Positions 3,938 through 5,008 of a stretch of 5,008 nt of DNA are shown here, in pieces (the first letter of the stretch is position 1; the number at the start of each line of letters is the position of its first letter). The DNA comes from DASYYE01 sp035946955 (GTDB lineage Bacteria > Actinomycetota > Actinomycetes > Streptosporangiales > Streptosporangiaceae). A model generated the notes under the pieces. That model did no database searches and was not told where the DNA came from. It worked only from the letters and a program-made list of their open reading frames with translations. The stretch lies in assembly GCA_035946955.1 (NCBI GenBank), contig DASYYE010000489.1, forward strand, positions 1 to 5,008, in the 5' to 3' direction. The position numbers were made by a program, and so were the translations under genes.

Positions 3938-5008
3938 GTGCCCGCACGCAAGATCGCAAACCGAGATGCATTGGACCAAGAGGACACCCGCCCGAGCAGG
4001 GCACGCCGTGCGCTGCTGACAGGCAGTGCGCTCAGTCTGGCCGCGGTGGCCGGGAGCACCTTGGTCGGAACCCAGCCCGCCAGTGCCGCCCAGACGCAGC
4101 CCGTGACCGCGCTCCTGCCGAGCGGTGACACATCCGGCAAGACAGACTCGGCGAACATCAGCAACGCATTCGCCGCCCTGCCGGTTGTCACCGACACGGA
4201 CACCGGCCTGCCGTACTCAGTGGGATCTGTCCTGCTCGGCCCCGGCAACTTCTACGTGAACGCACAGATCACCAAGCCGCCGAAGGCCGACCTGATCGGG
4301 TCCGGCCCCGGCACCGTGATCTTCGTGGTGGGCAGTATCACCGGCATCTACTCACACCACGGCGCCACTTCCGGCCCGAAGCAGCATGCCACCAAGTCCG
4401 GCACGATCGCCAACCTGGTCGTTGACGGCACGAAAGCCTTGGCCAACTCGATCGGCATCGACGTCGGCGACGGGTGGGGGCATCGGATCGACCACGTGTG
4501 GGTCAACAACTTCACCGGGACCAGCGCGATCGGCCTGTCCGTGTGCAACCGGCAGTTCTGGACCGAGAAACTGGTGGCCCGGCACGTGACCCTGGTCAAT
4601 AACACCACCGCCGTGCAGCACTGGCTGTCCGGCGGCGCGTTCAGCCAGGAATACCAGGACGTCGAATATTACATATGGGTCGAGCCGGACCAGAACGGGA
4701 TCATCGTCGAGGGTGTCGGATGGAACGGGTCCATGCGGGTCCGTGGGAACATCATGAAGGGCGCTGGCGGGAACGCGGTCATCACCCTGAAAGCCGGCTC
4801 CGGGAACAACGCAGCCATGCACGGGTTCTTCGACATCAGCACCGAGGTGAACGGGACCGGTGCCCTTAACCCGGCCAGCATCAGTTTCGGGGACGCCAGT
4901 CAGGGACCATTCGCCGGCACCGGCTTCCTCCGCTTCACTGGCGGCCAGACCAACGCCGCCCCGGGCCAGTTCCAGTTCCGTGGCATGGTGATCGAGGGCA
5001 ACAGCACC
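3938..5008 (+). CDS. Tat-exported right-handed beta-helix protein, pectate-lyase-like (3' end outside window)
   Basis: From GTG 3938 the frame is open for 357 codons to the right edge. The N-terminus is polar and charged, followed by RARRALLTGSALSLAAVAG and an ASA|A cleavage site after residue 50. RRALL fits the twin-arginine R-R-x-hydrophobic-hydrophobic pattern, so export by Tat is likely. The mature part begins with SGDTSGKTDSANISNAFAAL (62-81), SVLLGPGNFYV (97-107) and LIGSGPGTVIF (119-129). This is the D-(T)-D..I..A....G.v.lp.G.y.v......l.G.G..T.i opening of pectate-lyase-superfamily beta-helices (Pectate_lyase_3 type). Short Gly/Asn/Val/Ile-rich strand repeats follow through 357 (IANLVVDGT, IDHVWVNNF, VARHVTLVNN, GMVIEGN). 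No catalytic triad is identifiable, so a polysaccharide lyase or hydrolase role is only likely. Phage tail proteins share this opening, but the export signal argues for a secreted host protein. Confidence 0.85.
   Translation, partial: MPARKIANRDALDQEDTRPSRARRALLTGSALSLAAVAGSTLVGTQPASAAQTQPVTALLPSGDTSGKTDSANISNAFAALPVVTDTDTGLPYSVGSVLLGPGNFYVNAQITKPPKADLIGSGPGTVIFVVGSITGIYSHHGATSGPKQHATKSGTIANLVVDGTKALANSIGIDVGDGWGHRIDHVWVNNFTGTSAIGLSVCNRQFWTEKLVARHVTLVNNTTAVQHWLSGGAFSQEYQDVEYYIWVEPDQNGIIVEGVGWNGSMRVRGNIMKGAGGNAVITLKAGSGNNAAMHGFFDISTEVNGTGALNPASISFGDASQGPFAGTGFLRFTGGQTNAAPGQFQFRGMVIEGNST

Noticed and set aside
3881..3940. ATG 3881 as the true start of the beta-helix gene
   Set aside because: It is in frame, but has only a weak AGGA upstream and lies beside a hairpin. 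It would place a Cys-rich hydrophobic stretch before the Tat-like signal, whereas GTG 3938 has near-perfect GAGGAGGG spacing.
3829..4248. Minus-strand ORF (139 codons) antisense to the signal-peptide region
   Set aside because: It is a shadow of the GTG-started gene, with no ribosome site and no domain.

Overview
The window is high-GC DNA with strongly G/C-biased third codon positions, actinobacterial protein families, a Tat-type export signal and several apparently leaderless genes. This points to a Gram-positive actinomycete (Streptomyces, Catenulispora or a relative). The genus cannot be fixed from the sequence. I see no RNA gene, CRISPR array, insertion sequence or prophage module.

Layout, left to right: (1) 2-1234 (+), the 3' part of a secreted protein with a metallopeptidase-like W..EG motif at the left edge and a Cys-containing beta-rich C-terminal domain. 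(2) A strong hairpin at 1268-1311 between convergent genes. (3) 1333-2271 (-), an intact 312-aa squalene-cyclase/prenyltransferase-like alpha/alpha-toroid protein. (4) 2344-2442 (-), a relic of a small conserved actinobacterial gene: its N-terminus is joined out of frame to what looks like its own C-terminus. (5) 2461-3111 (-), an intact YiiM-like MOSC-domain protein. (6) 3255-3690 (+), a pyridoxamine-5'-phosphate-oxidase-like (FMN/F420 split-barrel) gene broken by one extra base near 3426-3430. (7) A 247-bp spacer with inverted repeats and a good -10 element. (8) 3938 to beyond the right edge (+), a long GTG-started reading frame for a Tat-exported, pectate-lyase-like beta-helix protein. An ATG-to-stop ORF search would miss it.

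The genes do not form an obvious pathway. The middle block (MOSC, relic, PPOX-like) consists of small redox or housekeeping-type genes with an intact gene between two damaged ones. The outer blocks encode secreted proteins. The most useful observations are the internal-deletion relic, the PPOX frameshift, the GTG-started secreted beta-helix gene, and an identical TANNNT-N6-ATG arrangement with no Shine-Dalgarno in front of all three internal ATG-started genes. That arrangement is the signature of leaderless transcripts. I found no convincing novel defence or mobile system.
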